Assembly (NCBI RefSeq): GCF_000160695.1
Contig: NZ_GG694006.1
Coordinates: forward strand, 1,029,661-1,093,660
Direction of reading: 5' to 3'
From: Centipeda flueggei ATCC 43531
Lineage (GTDB): Bacteria > Bacillota > Negativicutes > Selenomonadales > Selenomonadaceae
DNA length: 64,000 nt
Positions 47,660 to 58,309 of this stretch are shown piece after piece (position 1 is the first letter of the stretch; each line of letters begins with the position of its first letter). Below the pieces are notes generated by a model that was not told where the DNA came from, did not search any database, and worked only from the letters and a program-made list of their open reading frames with translations. Position numbers and translations under genes: made by a program.

Positions 47660-48007
47660 TTAGCGCATCCCGCGCTCGCGGGCATAACGGCTCCACGAGG
47701 GCTGTTCCGCCGGACGCACGGCCTTGATCTGTGCAGGGCTGCAGCCGCAGGCGGCGACGGCGGCGGCGATGACTGCGATGGTCTCCGCGCTGACGCCCTC
47801 ATCCGCGGCGGCAGGTGCGGCAGCCATAACGGGTGCAGCAGGTGCGGCAGCTGCCTGCGGCGGCGCTGCCGGCACTTCCTTTTTCTTGGTTGGATCAATC
47901 AGATGGACAAGCTCAATGAGCCCCCACACCGCCGTCAGCACAGCAAAGACAATGACCATGTTGATGACCATAATGACGAAGGGGTTGTCCGTGACCGGTT
48001 GATGCAT
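47660..48007 (-). CDS. Decarboxylase gamma/delta-like subunit (OadG family)
   Basis: A 115-residue protein with one N-terminal transmembrane helix (FVIMVINMVIVFAVLTAVWGLIELV), a Pro/Ala-rich linker and a C-terminal segment AQIKAVRPAEQPSWSRYARERGMR, as in MmdD/OadG subunits that hold the sodium-pump complex together. It precedes the beta-subunit gene by 12 bp. The upstream 200 bp (48008-48216) contain no alpha or biotin-carrier gene and no recognised feature. Confidence 0.83.
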   Translation of the reverse strand: MHQPVTDNPFVIMVINMVIVFAVLTAVWGLIELVHLIDPTKKKEVPAAPPQAAAAPAAPVMAAAPAAADEGVSAETIAVIAAAVAACGCSPAQIKAVRPAEQPSWSRYARERGMR

Positions 48008-48216
48008 ACAATCACCTCATCCTTTTCAGCTGCGCATTTCTCCATAGGAATGCGCTAAATCTAATTCGCTGTTTATTATGCGTCATTTCAAACAATTTTA
48101 CAAGTTTTATTTCGTTTTGAGAGCAAATTCTCACGTATTCGTGCCGCAATTCACATGCAAAAGCCCACAGACACAATAAAACTCGCCAATCCGGCACGTT
48201 TCATTGGATCCGCCCT

Positions 48217-48504
48217 TCACCCCCTGCCGGCCGCATCAAATGCGTGCTTTACCTCGGCGTAAATGGCCTCGTAGCCCTGCCCGGGCTGTGCCTCGTAGAG
48301 CTTCGTGCCGTCCATAAAGATGCTCGGGACGTAGTAATACTGCCCAGCGTAGGGCTGAGTGCGCTCCGGCTCATTGTTCTCGTCGATGAAGGTGAGCGGA
48401 ACGTCCGCGTACACGCCGCCCTCTGCGCGCAGTGCGTCGATGGCGCGATGGGCATTCGCGCAGTAAGGGCAGCCCTGCATTTCGATCATGGTCAGTGTTT
48501 TCAT
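48217..48504 (-). CDS. Glutaredoxin/thioredoxin-like small protein
   Basis: A 95-residue thioredoxin-fold protein. The active site is CPYC near the N terminus (MIEMQGCPYCANAHRAID), and the cis-Pro is in YYVPSIFMDG. It is likely a cytoplasmic dithiol oxidoreductase of the glutaredoxin type. The physiological electron donor is unknown. The region 48505-48677 contains two hairpins (GACATA/TATGTC at 48554-48569, and a spaced inverted repeat ATTGCTGTC/GACAGCAAT at 48577-48585 and 48640-48648) but no gene. Confidence 0.85.
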   Translation of the reverse strand: MKTLTMIEMQGCPYCANAHRAIDALRAEGGVYADVPLTFIDENNEPERTQPYAGQYYYVPSIFMDGTKLYEAQPGQGYEAIYAEVKHAFDAAGRG

Positions 48505-48677
48505 GGAAATTTCTCCTGTTCATTCATTCCATATCTCCTACACGGTATGATGAGACATACCGCTATGTCCGTGGATATTGCTGTCAAAAGCGACCCCTAA
48601 CGGCGCACTTCCTCCGCTTGCAAACGAGGTGTCCGCGCGGACAGCAATGCCGCACTTCGTATCATCATACCACAGAT

Positions 48678-49847
48678 CTACTCCTCAAGCAAAAATGCGG
48701 CAAAGACTTCGTTGCCAAGCTTCATGCCCGCGGGGGTCAGTGCAATACCCGCCGCCGTGCGGCGAAGGAGTCCGAGCCCAACGTAGTGCGCGATCACCGC
48801 GCCGTAGACGTCCTCCAAGTCTCGCCCCCAGCAGCGATGAAAGTCCGCCGCGTCGATGCCCTCCGCCGTGCGCAGCGCGAGGAAAGCATACTCCTCCATC
48901 GCACGCTCTCGTGTGCGTGCGCCGTCCTCGGGCGTACGCACGCACGTCCCCGCCCGCACGGCGCGGATGTAGGAAGGCGTGTCCGCCTCGTTCGCCCAGC
49001 GCACGCCGTCCACATAGCCGTGCGCCGCCGCGCCGAGTCCGAGGTATGGAGTCATGTGCCAATAGCCGCGGTTGTGACGGCTCTCAAAGCCCCGCCGCGC
49101 GAAGTTCGCGATCTCATAGCGGGCGTAGCCGCGCGCGGGCAGTTCCGCCATGAGGAAGTCGTACATCTCCTCTGCCGCATCCTCCGTGGGGAGGTTGAGC
49201 CGCCCTGCCGCCTGCATCGCCGCGAACGGCGTCCCCTCCTCGATGGTCAGCCCGTAGACGGAGAGGTGCTCCGGCGCGAGGGCGGCGGCCGCCGCAGCGC
49301 TGCGGCGCAGGCGGTCAAGAGTCTGCCCCGGCAGTCCGTACATGAGGTCAATGCTGATATTTCCGAATCCTGCCGCGCGCGCCGCATGAAATGCCCGCTC
49401 CGCCTCCTCCGCCGTGTGGATGCGCCCGACGGCGCGCAGGAGCTCATCGTCAAAGCTCTGTACGCCGAGGCTGAGGCGATTCGCGCCCGCCGCACGGAGT
49501 GCACCGAGGTACACCTCATCCACGGTGCCGGGGTTCGCCTCGACACTGCATTCAAGGGGCTCTCCTGCCGCAGCCGTCAGCGTGTGCAGCACCCCTGTGA
49601 GAAGCGGCGCGGGCAGTGCCGTCGGCGTGCCGCCGCCCACGTAGATAGTCGCTGCATCGCCCCACCGTGCACGAAGCGGCGGCACTTCGCGCAGAATCTC
49701 TGCCGTCAGCGCCGCCGCATAGTCCTCCATCTCCGCCCCACGCTGTGCGGACGGGACGGAGACGAAGTCACAGTATGCACATTTTTTCACGCAGTAGGGG
49801 ATGTGGACGTAGATGCCCCACGTCTGCCGCCCCTCTGCCCTGCGCAT
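48678..49847 (-). CDS. hemW: Radical SAM heme chaperone HemW
   Basis: A 389-residue radical SAM protein of the HemN-like group. The N terminus has YVHIPYCVKKCAYCDF, in which the cluster motif is CxxxCxxC followed by the extra Phe of HemW; GGGTPTALP, SVEANPGTVD, NRLSLGVQSFDDELLRAVGRIHTAEEA and GLPGQTLDRLRRS follow. HemW binds heme and is thought to insert it into target proteins rather than act as coproporphyrinogen oxidase. The ATG at 49847 overlaps the lepA stop region; a TTG at 49859 is an alternative start. lepA-hemW adjacency is common in Firmicutes. Confidence 0.92.
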   Translation of the reverse strand: MRRAEGRQTWGIYVHIPYCVKKCAYCDFVSVPSAQRGAEMEDYAAALTAEILREVPPLRARWGDAATIYVGGGTPTALPAPLLTGVLHTLTAAAGEPLECSVEANPGTVDEVYLGALRAAGANRLSLGVQSFDDELLRAVGRIHTAEEAERAFHAARAAGFGNISIDLMYGLPGQTLDRLRRSAAAAAALAPEHLSVYGLTIEEGTPFAAMQAAGRLNLPTEDAAEEMYDFLMAELPARGYARYEIANFARRGFESRHNRGYWHMTPYLGLGAAAHGYVDGVRWANEADTPSYIRAVRAGTCVRTPEDGARTRERAMEEYAFLALRTAEGIDAADFHRCWGRDLEDVYGAVIAHYVGLGLLRRTAAGIALTPAGMKLGNEVFAAFLLEE

Positions 49848-49848
49848 A

Positions 49849-51648
49849 TCAGTCGTCAATTTTCAGCACCGCCATGAATGCCTCCTGCGGGAGCTCGACA
49901 CTGCCGACCGCCTTCATGCGCTTTTTGCCTTCCTTCTGCTTTTCGAGGAGTTTGCGCTTGCGCGTGATGTCGCCGCCGTAGCATTTCGCGAGGACATCCT
50001 TGCGGCGGGCACGCACGTTCTCGCGCGCGATGATTTTGCTCCCGATGGCCGCCTGGATCGGGATCTCGAACATCTGCTGCGGGATGATTTCCTTCAGCTT
50101 GGCCGCGAGCTGGCGGCCGCGCTGGGCGGCGCGGTCACGGTGGACAATGGTCGAGAGGGCGTCCACGGGGTCGCCGTTGAGGAGGATGTCGAGTTTGACG
50201 AGGTTCGATGTCTGATAGTCGATCAGCTCATAGTCGAGGGAGGCATAGCCGCGCGTGGCGGATTTCAGGCGGTCGAAGTAGTCGTAGAGGATCTCGTTCA
50301 GCGGGATGTGGTAGATGACGGTGACGCGCGTCGCGTCGAGGTAGTCCATGGTCTGAAAGACACCGCGTTTTTCCTGCGAGATCTCCATGACGGCACCGAC
50401 GTAGTCCTTCGGCACAATGACGGTCGCCTTGACGCACGGTTCCTCGATGTGGTCGATCTCGGTCTGGGGCGGGAGGTCGGCGGGGTTGCTGACCTCCCGC
50501 ATGGTGCCGTCCGTACGGTAGACGTGATAGACGACGGACGGCGCGGTCATGATGAGTCCGAGGTTGTACTCGCGCTCAAGACGCTCCTGGATGACGTCCA
50601 TGTGGAGGAGGCCGAGGAAGCCGCAGCGGAAGCCGAAGCCAAGGGCGATGGATGTCTCGGGTTCAAAGACGAGCGCGGCATCGTTGAGCTGAAGTTTTTC
50701 GAGTGCCTCGCGGAGGTTGTCGTAGTCCTTGCTGTCCTCGGGGTAGAGTCCGCAGAAGACCATGGGGGTGACGCCGCGATAGCCCGGCAGTGCCTCGGCG
50801 GCGGGGCGCTCGGCACTCGTGACGGTGTCGCCGACGCGCACGTCACGCACATCCTTGAGTGCGCCTGCAATAAAGCCGACCTCGCCCGTACGGAGCTCGC
50901 CTGTATCGACGGGGCGCGGACGGAAGCAGCCGACGTCCGTGACCTCGAAGGTCTTGCCCGTCGCCATGAGCTTCAGCTTCATGCCCTTTTTGATCATCCC
51001 TTCCTTGATGCGCACATGGGCAATCACGCCCTTGTATGCGTCAAAGTAGGAGTCAAAGATGAGCGCGCGCAGCGGTGCGTCTGCGTCGCCCTCGGGGGGC
51101 GGGATGTAGGCGACGACGGCGTCAAGGATTTCCTTGATGCCGATGCCGGTCTTTGCCGAGGCGAGGACGGCGGCACTCGTGTCGAGCCCGATGCTGTCCT
51201 CGATTTCCTCCTTGACGCGCTCGGGCTCGGCGCTCGGCAGGTCTATCTTGTTGATGACGGGCACGATCTCGAGGTCGTGCTCAAGCGCGAGGTAGACGTT
51301 CGCCAAGGTCTGCGCCTCCACGCCCTGCGCCGCGTCCACGACGAGAAGTGCGCCCTCGCACGCGGCAAGGCTGCGCGAGACCTCGTAGTTGAAGTCGACG
51401 TGTCCCGGTGTGTCGATGAGGTTCAGCTCGTACAGTTCCCCGTCCTCGCCGCGATAGTCGAGGCGCACGGTCTGCGCCTTGATCGTGATGCCGCGCTCGC
51501 GCTCAAGATCCATGCTGTCGAGTACCTGCGCTTCCATTTCACGCTCACTGAGTGTCCCCGTGTACTCGATGAGGCGGTCGGCAATGGTGGATTTTCCATG
51601 ATCGATGTGGGCAATGATGGAAAAATTGCGGATATGCTTCTGCTCCAT
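49849..51648 (-). CDS. lepA: Elongation factor 4 (LepA)
   Basis: A 599-residue translational GTPase, normal length. G1 is [10 protein letters not shown]3 DTPGH, G4 NKID; the family-specific C-terminal domain is present (ending [18 protein letters not shown]). EF4 back-translocates or remodels ribosomes and helps initiation or assembly. The ATG at 51648 follows AGGAGAGGGA. It is 12 bp downstream of the Nif3-like gene and leads into hemW, so trmK-nif3-lepA-hemW may form one unit. Confidence 0.97.
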   Translation of the reverse strand: MEQKHIRNFSIIAHIDHGKSTIADRLIEYTGTLSEREMEAQVLDSMDLERERGITIKAQTVRLDYRGEDGELYELNLIDTPGHVDFNYEVSRSLAACEGALLVVDAAQGVEAQTLANVYLALEHDLEIVPVINKIDLPSAEPERVKEEIEDSIGLDTSAAVLASAKTGIGIKEILDAVVAYIPPPEGDADAPLRALIFDSYFDAYKGVIAHVRIKEGMIKKGMKLKLMATGKTFEVTDVGCFRPRPVDTGELRTGEVGFIAGALKDVRDVRVGDTVTSAERPAAEALPGYRGVTPMVFCGLYPEDSKDYDNLREALEKLQLNDAALVFEPETSIALGFGFRCGFLGLLHMDVIQERLEREYNLGLIMTAPSVVYHVYRTDGTMREVSNPADLPPQTEIDHIEEPCVKATVIVPKDYVGAVMEISQEKRGVFQTMDYLDATRVTVIYHIPLNEILYDYFDRLKSATRGYASLDYELIDYQTSNLVKLDILLNGDPVDALSTIVHRDRAAQRGRQLAAKLKEIIPQQMFEIPIQAAIGSKIIARENVRARRKDVLAKCYGGDITRKRKLLEKQKEGKKRMKAVGSVELPQEAFMAVLKIDD

Positions 51649-51660
51649 AGGTTCCCTCTC

Positions 51661-52470
51661 CTATATGATGACGTCGAATACGTCGCGCTGTGTCTCGGTC
51701 ACAAAAATCGCCGCTGTGCCGTGCTCTGCCGCGAGCTCCGTGCGCAGGAGGCCGGCGAGGACGGGAAGGACGGGACGCTCCGTGCCGAAATGCCCCGCGT
51801 CGATGAGGTGCATGCCCTGCTCGACGGCGCGCTGTGCCTCGTGGTATTTGACATCCCCCGTGATGTAGACATCTGCGCCGCGCCGCACTGCCGCGTCGAT
51901 GAACTCTGCGCCCGCACCGCCGACAACGGCCACGCGCCGCACGGGACGCGCGGCGGCACGCACAAGGCGCACGTGGGAGACGCCGAGCCGCTCGCACACG
52001 CTATGGGCAAAGTCGTCGATGGCGACGGGGGCGGGGAGCGTGCCGATGCGTCCGAGGCTCTCCGCGCTGCCGTCCGCCTGCGCGACCATGACGAAGCTGC
52101 TGAGCTTTTCCAGTCCCAGACGCTCTGCGAGGACGTCGTTCACGCCGCCGCGTGTGATGTCGAGGTTCGTATGCGCTGCCGCGACGGCGATGCCGTGCGT
52201 AAGGAGCGCGGCGAGCCGCCGTCCGAGCGGGAGGTCGGTGCGCAGCTGCTTCATGCCGCGAAAGATCGCGGGGTGATGCGCGACGATCATGTCCGCTCTG
52301 CGTTCGATGGCCTCGGCAACGACAGTGTCGTCCACGTCGAGCGCGACGAGGATGCGCTCCACCTTCTGTGAAAAGCTGCCGACAAGCAGTCCTGTGTTGT
52401 CCCAGTCCTCCGCCAGATGGCGCGGAGCGATGCGTTCGAGGGCGTTCATGACGACCTGACAGCTGAGCAT
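51661..52470 (-). CDS. Nif3-like dinuclear metal centre protein
   Basis: A 269-residue protein of the NIF3/DUF34 family (about 260-370 residues in bacteria, here the short form without the inserted domain). Metal-binding segments are ADMIVAHHPAIF (His pair) and AAHTNLDI, with the C-terminal GDVKYHEAQ and DAGHFGTE. The proteins form hexameric rings; GTP cyclohydrolase I type 2 is a common but doubtful label. The ATG at 52470 follows AAGGAGGTC. It sits directly after trmK, as in most Firmicutes, which suggests linked tRNA- or nucleotide-related functions. Confidence 0.9.
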   Translation of the reverse strand: MLSCQVVMNALERIAPRHLAEDWDNTGLLVGSFSQKVERILVALDVDDTVVAEAIERRADMIVAHHPAIFRGMKQLRTDLPLGRRLAALLTHGIAVAAAHTNLDITRGGVNDVLAERLGLEKLSSFVMVAQADGSAESLGRIGTLPAPVAIDDFAHSVCERLGVSHVRLVRAAARPVRRVAVVGGAGAEFIDAAVRRGADVYITGDVKYHEAQRAVEQGMHLIDAGHFGTERPVLPVLAGLLRTELAAEHGTAAIFVTETQRDVFDVII

Positions 52471-52626
52471 GTGTGACCTCCTTAGATGCGTTGGGTTTTC
52501 GATGGGTAAGGCTGCGTGAAATGATGCGCGCCCTTTTGGCGCACTGGGTGTCGCTTCCGATGTCCGTTGACAGCAGCTCTTCAAGGCCCCCCCACTACCG
52601 CAGGCGTTCCCTGTTCCGACGGGGGC

Positions 52627-53337
52627 TTAGTGTGTGCGTCTGTCTGCATCGGCGCGTGCCTGCAGTGTACGCAGTGCCGCCAGCAGCGACACAGCCGCGC
52701 GGTACTCCGCACTTTGACGTGCCTCCGCGCTCCCCTCCATGCCCTCCGCGGCACGAGCGAGCCGCGCTGCCTTGCGCGCAATGTGCTCACCGAGGAGCGG
52801 GTCACGCTGCTGAACGAGCTGTGTGCCGATGTGGAGCAGTGCCGGCTCGGGCATCGCCGTGTGTCCGTGCACGGCGCGGATGATCTCATAGAGATGTCCG
52901 CCCGCACGGGCAAGCGTCTCCTTCTCGATCGTCCAGTCATGTGCATAGAGCCAGCGGCGCAGCTTCTCTGCGCCGTTCATCGGCTGGAGAACGAGCGTCC
53001 CGACGTCCCCGAGGATGTCCTGCGCCCCCGCGAGGATGTCGGCGATAAGTCCGCCGCCCATACCCGCGATGACAATGCTCTCCGCCTCGCCCGGCAGGAG
53101 GACGGAGAGCCCATCGCCCTGCCGCACATCGATCTGGCGTGTGAGCCGCTGTGCGCCGACCGTCCGCCGCGCCGCCGCGCACGCGCCCGCGCTGAGATCA
53201 CCGACAACGGCGCGCGGCGCATGTCCGTGCAGGACGAGCGTTGCTGCGAGGTAGGCATGGTCAGCGCCGATGTCCGCCAGTGCCGTTCCGTGCGGAACAA
53301 GCGCTGCGATTGCCGCCAGCCGCGCATCGAGCTGCAT
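52627..53337 (-). CDS. trmK: tRNA (adenine22-N1)-methyltransferase
   Basis: A 236-residue SAM methyltransferase. The SAM-binding loop is ALADIGADHAYLAATLV, followed by VVGDLSAGACAAARRTV, the IVIAGMGGGLIADIL motif and the typical LQPMNGAEKLRRWLYAHDWTIEKE. TrmK methylates N1 of A22 in tRNA-Ser and other tRNAs. The ATG at 53337 follows AAGGAGGGCGG; longer frames pass through the tRNA terminator. It is upstream of the Nif3-like gene, a frequent pairing. The 155 bp between them hold no gene. Confidence 0.9.
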   Translation of the reverse strand: MQLDARLAAIAALVPHGTALADIGADHAYLAATLVLHGHAPRAVVGDLSAGACAAARRTVGAQRLTRQIDVRQGDGLSVLLPGEAESIVIAGMGGGLIADILAGAQDILGDVGTLVLQPMNGAEKLRRWLYAHDWTIEKETLARAGGHLYEIIRAVHGHTAMPEPALLHIGTQLVQQRDPLLGEHIARKAARLARAAEGMEGSAEARQSAEYRAAVSLLAALRTLQARADADRRTH

Positions 53338-53395
53338 AACCGCCCTCCTTGTCGTTTCACGCGCGGGGCACATCCCCGCGTAATAAATGTAAATA

Positions 53396-53428
53396 TAAGA
53401 AAGGAGTGTAACCTCTCCGTTACACTCC
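53396..53428 (-). terminator. Terminator after tRNA-Asn
   Basis: A 10-bp perfect stem GGAGTGTAAC / GTTACACTCC with a 6-nt loop followed by TTTCTTATATTT on the minus strand. Confidence 0.8.
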
Positions 53429-53439
53429 AAAGATTCAAA

Positions 53440-53515
53440 TGGCTCCTCGAACTGGACTCGAACCAGTGACATTCTGATTAACAGTCAGACGCTCTACCGA
53501 CTGAGCTATCGAGGA
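53440..53515 (-). tRNA. tRNA-Asn (GTT)
   Basis: Full cloverleaf on the minus strand: acceptor TCCTCGA / TCGAGGA, D arm GCTCAGTCGGTAGAGC, anticodon stem TCTGA/TCAGA with loop CTGTTAA (anticodon GTT), T arm ACTGGTTCGAGTCCAGT, encoded CCA. A terminator follows 12 bp later. Confidence 0.97.
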
Positions 53516-53557
53516 ATGTGTCAGACAAGCGTATTATAAAGGCTGTATGCCCCGCTG

Positions 53558-53845
53558 TCAAGAAAAATGTTGTGCCGCAGAGGCTTCTCCGTCATAATGT
53601 CCTTTGCACGAAGCAATCTCAAGAAAATCGGAAGAAACACGGTAGACGAGTCTGTTTTTCTCATCAATCCGTCTGCTCCAAAATCCGCTCAGATCTCCTC
53701 TGAGTGGCTCCGGTTTTCCCAGCCCCGTGTATGGATTGCGCTCTGCATCCTTGATGAGAAGATTGATTCGGCGCAATGTCTTTTTATCCTGCATCTGCCA
53801 GTCGAGGTAGTCCTCCCATGTCTCGTCCGACCAAATTTTACGCAT
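53558..53845 (-). CDS. Txe/YoeB family mRNA-interferase toxin
   Basis: A 95-residue RelE-superfamily toxin with the YoeB pattern: [66 protein letters not shown]...IASCKGHYD. The catalytic region and the GKPEPL segment are intact. Compared with the copy at 42 kb it has about eight extra C-terminal residues ([10 protein letters not shown]). It overlaps its antitoxin by 8 bp and lies just upstream of tRNA-Asn on the same strand, a spot where small mobile modules often insert, although no other sign of transfer was seen. Confidence 0.93.
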   Translation of the reverse strand: MRKIWSDETWEDYLDWQMQDKKTLRRINLLIKDAERNPYTGLGKPEPLRGDLSGFWSRRIDEKNRLVYRVSSDFLEIASCKGHYDGEASAAQHFS

Positions 53846-54104
53846 CCTCCGTGTCCTCGATCAGTTCGTGCTCTGTGCCCTGCCCTGCATTGAGCTGGGC
53901 GATGCTGCGGCGAAGATGTTCCATATTGCGCGGAGAGTCGAACGGGTCAGGGGCGGCGGAGAGTTCAAACGGTATCTTGCGGTCACGTGCAACGCGCTTG
54001 GCAAAGATCAAAAAAGCCGCAGATACAGGAAGCCCAATGTCCTCACAGACTTGATGCAGTTCTTTGGACAGCTCATCCTCCAGCTGAATCATTACCTGCG
54101 TCAT
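53838..54104 (-). CDS. RelB/DinJ family antitoxin
   Basis: An 88-residue antitoxin with the ribbon-helix-helix segment [36 protein letters not shown] and a C terminus ending [11 protein letters not shown]. The ATG at 54104 with GAGGTG upstream is preferred; a GTG three codons earlier overlaps that site. The gene starts 17 bp downstream of rpoD copy 1 and could share its transcript. It should repress itself together with the toxin. Confidence 0.92.
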   Translation of the reverse strand: MTQVMIQLEDELSKELHQVCEDIGLPVSAAFLIFAKRVARDRKIPFELSAAPDPFDSPRNMEHLRRSIAQLNAGQGTEHELIEDTEDA

Positions 54105-54121
54105 ACCGTTCACCTCATTTC

Positions 54122-55231
<1,110 letters not shown>

Positions 55232-55269
55232 AACGCTGTCCTCCTGTCGATATTGGATAGGCTCTCGCC

Positions 55270-56418
55270 TCATGAGTCAAAATTCCCCTGCAGTTTGCGC
55301 AGCCGTACGGGATGTCTGAGTTTTCGCAGTGCCTTCGCCTCGATCTGGCGGATGCGTTCCCGTGTCACGCCAAAATTCTGCCCGACTTCTTCGAGGGTGC
55401 GCGAGCGTCCGTCCACCAGGCCGAACCGCAGACGCAACACCTCTGCCTCACGCGGGGCAAGCGTCGTCAACACCTCGGAGATCTGCTCCTTCAGCAGCAG
55501 CATGGATGCTGCATCCGCAGGATCGGGAGCCGCCTCATCCTCAATAAAATCAGAAAGGCGGGTGTCCTCCTCCTCGCCGATGGGGGTCTCAAGGGAGACA
55601 GGCTCCTGCGAGATCTTCATGATCTCACGCACACGCGCCACGCTCAGCCCCATACGATGCGCGATCTCCTCCGGTGTCGGGTCGCGCCCGAGTTCCTGCA
55701 GAAGCTGCCGTGAGATGCGGATATACTTATTGATGGTCTCCACCATGTGCACCGGGATGCGGATCGTGCGTGCCTGGTCGGCAATCGCACGCGTAATGGC
55801 CTGACGAATCCACCATGTCGCATACGTGCTGAATTTATAGCCCTTGCTGTAGTCGAATTTTTCGACCGCCTTCAGGAGGCCGAGATTGCCCTCCTGAATG
55901 AGATCAAGGAACATCATCCCACGGCCGGCATAGCGCTTGGCGATGCTGACGACGAGGCGCAGATTTGCCTCCTCGAGACGATGCCGTGCCGCCTCATCGC
56001 CCGCCTCCATACGGCGTGCGAGCTCGACCTCCTCCTCTGCCGTCAGCAGGGGAACACGTCCGATTTCCTTGAGATACATACGGACGGGGTCATCAAGAGC
56101 AACGCCCTCGGGAACAGAGAGGACCGTATCGACATCCACGTCTGCATCCGTCTCATCCTTGTCCTCTATATCGGTAAAGTCCGACAGTTCCTCATCCGCG
56201 CCGACATCTGCATCATCGACAATCTCGATGTTCTCCTCCATGCAGTGCTGATACAGCTCATCCATTGCGTCGGGGGTTACGCCCTCCTGCACGAGCGCTT
56301 CCATCAGCTCGCTGCAGGTAAGTGTCCCGCCATTCCCCTTTCCTCTTTTCATCAGTTGTGTGATGTACGCAGGAGTTCCCATATCCTCCGTATTTTTTCG
56401 TATCGCTGCGGCCTGCAC
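55270..56418 (-). CDS. rpoD: Sigma-70 RNA polymerase factor, primary type, copy 2
   Basis: A 382-residue paralog of copy 1 with the same complete set of regions. Regions 2.3-2.4 are identical in the core, so both should read the same -10 element; differences lie in region 1.1, the acidic linker (here [29 protein letters not shown]), parts of regions 3 and the last ten residues. It follows dnaG after 96 bp, as the housekeeping sigma gene does in many bacteria. The start is a GTG at 56418 with AAGGAGGGGGG upstream. Which copy is the main housekeeping factor cannot be told from sequence. Confidence 0.92.
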   Translation of the reverse strand: MQAAAIRKNTEDMGTPAYITQLMKRGKGNGGTLTCSELMEALVQEGVTPDAMDELYQHCMEENIEIVDDADVGADEELSDFTDIEDKDETDADVDVDTVLSVPEGVALDDPVRMYLKEIGRVPLLTAEEEVELARRMEAGDEAARHRLEEANLRLVVSIAKRYAGRGMMFLDLIQEGNLGLLKAVEKFDYSKGYKFSTYATWWIRQAITRAIADQARTIRIPVHMVETINKYIRISRQLLQELGRDPTPEEIAHRMGLSVARVREIMKISQEPVSLETPIGEEEDTRLSDFIEDEAAPDPADAASMLLLKEQISEVLTTLAPREAEVLRLRFGLVDGRSRTLEEVGQNFGVTRERIRQIEAKALRKLRHPVRLRKLQGNFDS

Positions 56419-56514
56419 TCTTCCCCCCTCCTTTCAGTTCGTGTTTTTATTTAATAAACGCTATTATTTAATATATCGTTTTTTGTGTGCATCTGATAAA
56501 GACATGCGCCGAAT

Positions 56515-58299
56515 TTATTCCTGTGCATCCCCACGGGCAAGTTCGTCCTGAATGCGCTTCACTGCGTTTAATTCGTCAACATAGCCTGCTTTTCCTTCCT
56601 GCATCATCATTTCCGCACGTCGCGTATGCTGTGCAAGCGCGGCCGTCAGGTAGACACGTCGGAATGCCGCGAGTGCATCCATGCAGGTATCCTTTGACGG
56701 AGCGTCCTCCACCAGTGCGCGCGTGACCTCCGCGCCCATCTCCGGCGGCTGTGCGGCGATGAAATCCGCATTGAGCGCACCGCCGTCATGGATATGCGCG
56801 TCAATCGCACGCAATATCGTACCGAAAAAGTCATCGGGGAACGCTTCGAGCGGCACGGCATCGGTAATCGACGCGAGAAAATCAGGATCGTGCCACACGG
56901 CAGCGATGAGCTGCCGTCCCGCACGCTGCAGGGCGCGGTCCGGCTGACGCACAGCAGCGATACGCGTCGGTTCTGCTGTGCCGCTTTCTGCCGTGCCGCC
57001 GCGCCGCAGAAAGCGGCGCAGGGCATCGGCGACAACGCCCTCATCGAGGAAGAATTCCGCGGCGGTACGCCGCACGTATGCGGCGCGCTCCACATCATCC
57101 AGCTCCGCCAGGACAGGCAGCATGGCGCGCAGTGCCGCCCGCTGGCCCTCGATCCCATCCGCCATCTGTGCACGGATATGGCGCAGGCGGAAGGCGGGCG
57201 CGGGCACGGCCGTCTCGACGAGGGCACGGAACGCCTCTGCGCCGTGTGTGCGGACGTACTCATCAGGATCCTTGCCGTCGGGCAGGAGGAGCACACGCAC
57301 CTCTGCTGCCCGTCCACGCACCGCTGCGAGGGCACGCAGTGTCGCCTCCTGTCCCGCCCGATCGCTGTCATAGCAGAAAACAATGCGCGGAGCGCGGCGC
57401 AGGAGCAGAGCCGCGTGGTCACTCGTGAACGATGTGCCGAGTGTTGCGACGACGTTCTCGACCCCCGCCTCCCACGCGGCAATCGCGTCCATGTAGCCCT
57501 CGACAACGATGGTATAGCCCGCGCGGGCGATGGCACTGTGTGCGCGGTCCATGCCGAAGAGGAGCTTTCGCTTATTAAAGACAGGAGTCTCCGCCGTATT
57601 GAGGTACTTCGGCTGGGCATCGCCGAGCGCACGCCCGCCAAAGCCGACGATACGCCCGCGCTCATCCGCGATGGGGATGATGACGCGCCCCCGGAAGCGG
57701 TCGTAAATCCCACCTCCGCGCTCACGCCGCACGGCAAGCCCCGCATCGACGAGGACGTGCTGAGCAACGCCGCGCTTTTGGAACGCATCGGAGAGCTTTG
57801 ACCACGCATCCGGAGCGAAGCCGATGCCGTAGCGCTCGATCGCCTCATCCGTGATGCCGCGCCCTGCGAGATATGCCTTGCCCGCTGCGCCGTAGCGTGT
57901 CATGGTGAGACAGTTGTGGAAGAAATCCCGCGCGAGCGCATTGACGCGCCGCAGATCGTCAAGGGCACGCAGCCGCGCCTCCTCCCGCGCATCGCGCTGA
58001 CGCGCGGGGCGCTCGATGCCGAGCTGCTCCGCCTGGCGCAGGATTGCCTCAAACGGGGTGATATGCTCGATGAGCGAGAGAAATTTGAACGCATCGCCGC
58101 CCGCATGGCAGCCGAAGCAATAAAAGAAGCCCTCAGCAGGCACGACAGAAAATGACGCTGTCTTTTCGCTGTGAAACGGACAGCATCCCCAATAGCGGCT
58201 GCCCTTGCGTTTCAGGGAAACATAGCCCTGCACGACGGCGAGGATGTCCGTTCGTGCACGCACCTGCTGCACGAACGCCTCCATCCTCGGGTCATGCAT
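56515..58299 (-). CDS. dnaG: DNA primase
   Basis: A 594-residue primase that makes RNA primers at the replication fork. The N-terminal CHC2 zinc finger is YWGCCPFHSEKTASFSVVPAEGFFYCFGCHAGGD (about residues 35-70), followed by the catalytic TOPRIM core with VVEGYMDAIAAWEAG and YDSDRAGQEA, and a C-terminal helical DnaB-binding region. Length and order are normal. The ATG at 58299 follows ATAAGGAG and lies 10 bp after dgt. It starts a dnaG-rpoD-rpoD block. Confidence 0.96.
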   Translation of the reverse strand: MHDPRMEAFVQQVRARTDILAVVQGYVSLKRKGSRYWGCCPFHSEKTASFSVVPAEGFFYCFGCHAGGDAFKFLSLIEHITPFEAILRQAEQLGIERPARQRDAREEARLRALDDLRRVNALARDFFHNCLTMTRYGAAGKAYLAGRGITDEAIERYGIGFAPDAWSKLSDAFQKRGVAQHVLVDAGLAVRRERGGGIYDRFRGRVIIPIADERGRIVGFGGRALGDAQPKYLNTAETPVFNKRKLLFGMDRAHSAIARAGYTIVVEGYMDAIAAWEAGVENVVATLGTSFTSDHAALLLRRAPRIVFCYDSDRAGQEATLRALAAVRGRAAEVRVLLLPDGKDPDEYVRTHGAEAFRALVETAVPAPAFRLRHIRAQMADGIEGQRAALRAMLPVLAELDDVERAAYVRRTAAEFFLDEGVVADALRRFLRRGGTAESGTAEPTRIAAVRQPDRALQRAGRQLIAAVWHDPDFLASITDAVPLEAFPDDFFGTILRAIDAHIHDGGALNADFIAAQPPEMGAEVTRALVEDAPSKDTCMDALAAFRRVYLTAALAQHTRRAEMMMQEGKAGYVDELNAVKRIQDELARGDAQE

Positions 58300-58309
58300 A
58301 GGTTTCTCC

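Noticed and set aside
49813..52371. An 852-residue open frame on the plus strand across lepA and the Nif3-like gene
   Set aside because: Antisense shadow of two recognised genes; composition biased to Arg, Asp, Val and His without domain signatures.
53440..54104. Integration site of a mobile element at tRNA-Asn
   Set aside because: No integrase, no duplicated tRNA end and only a small toxin-antitoxin pair are present.
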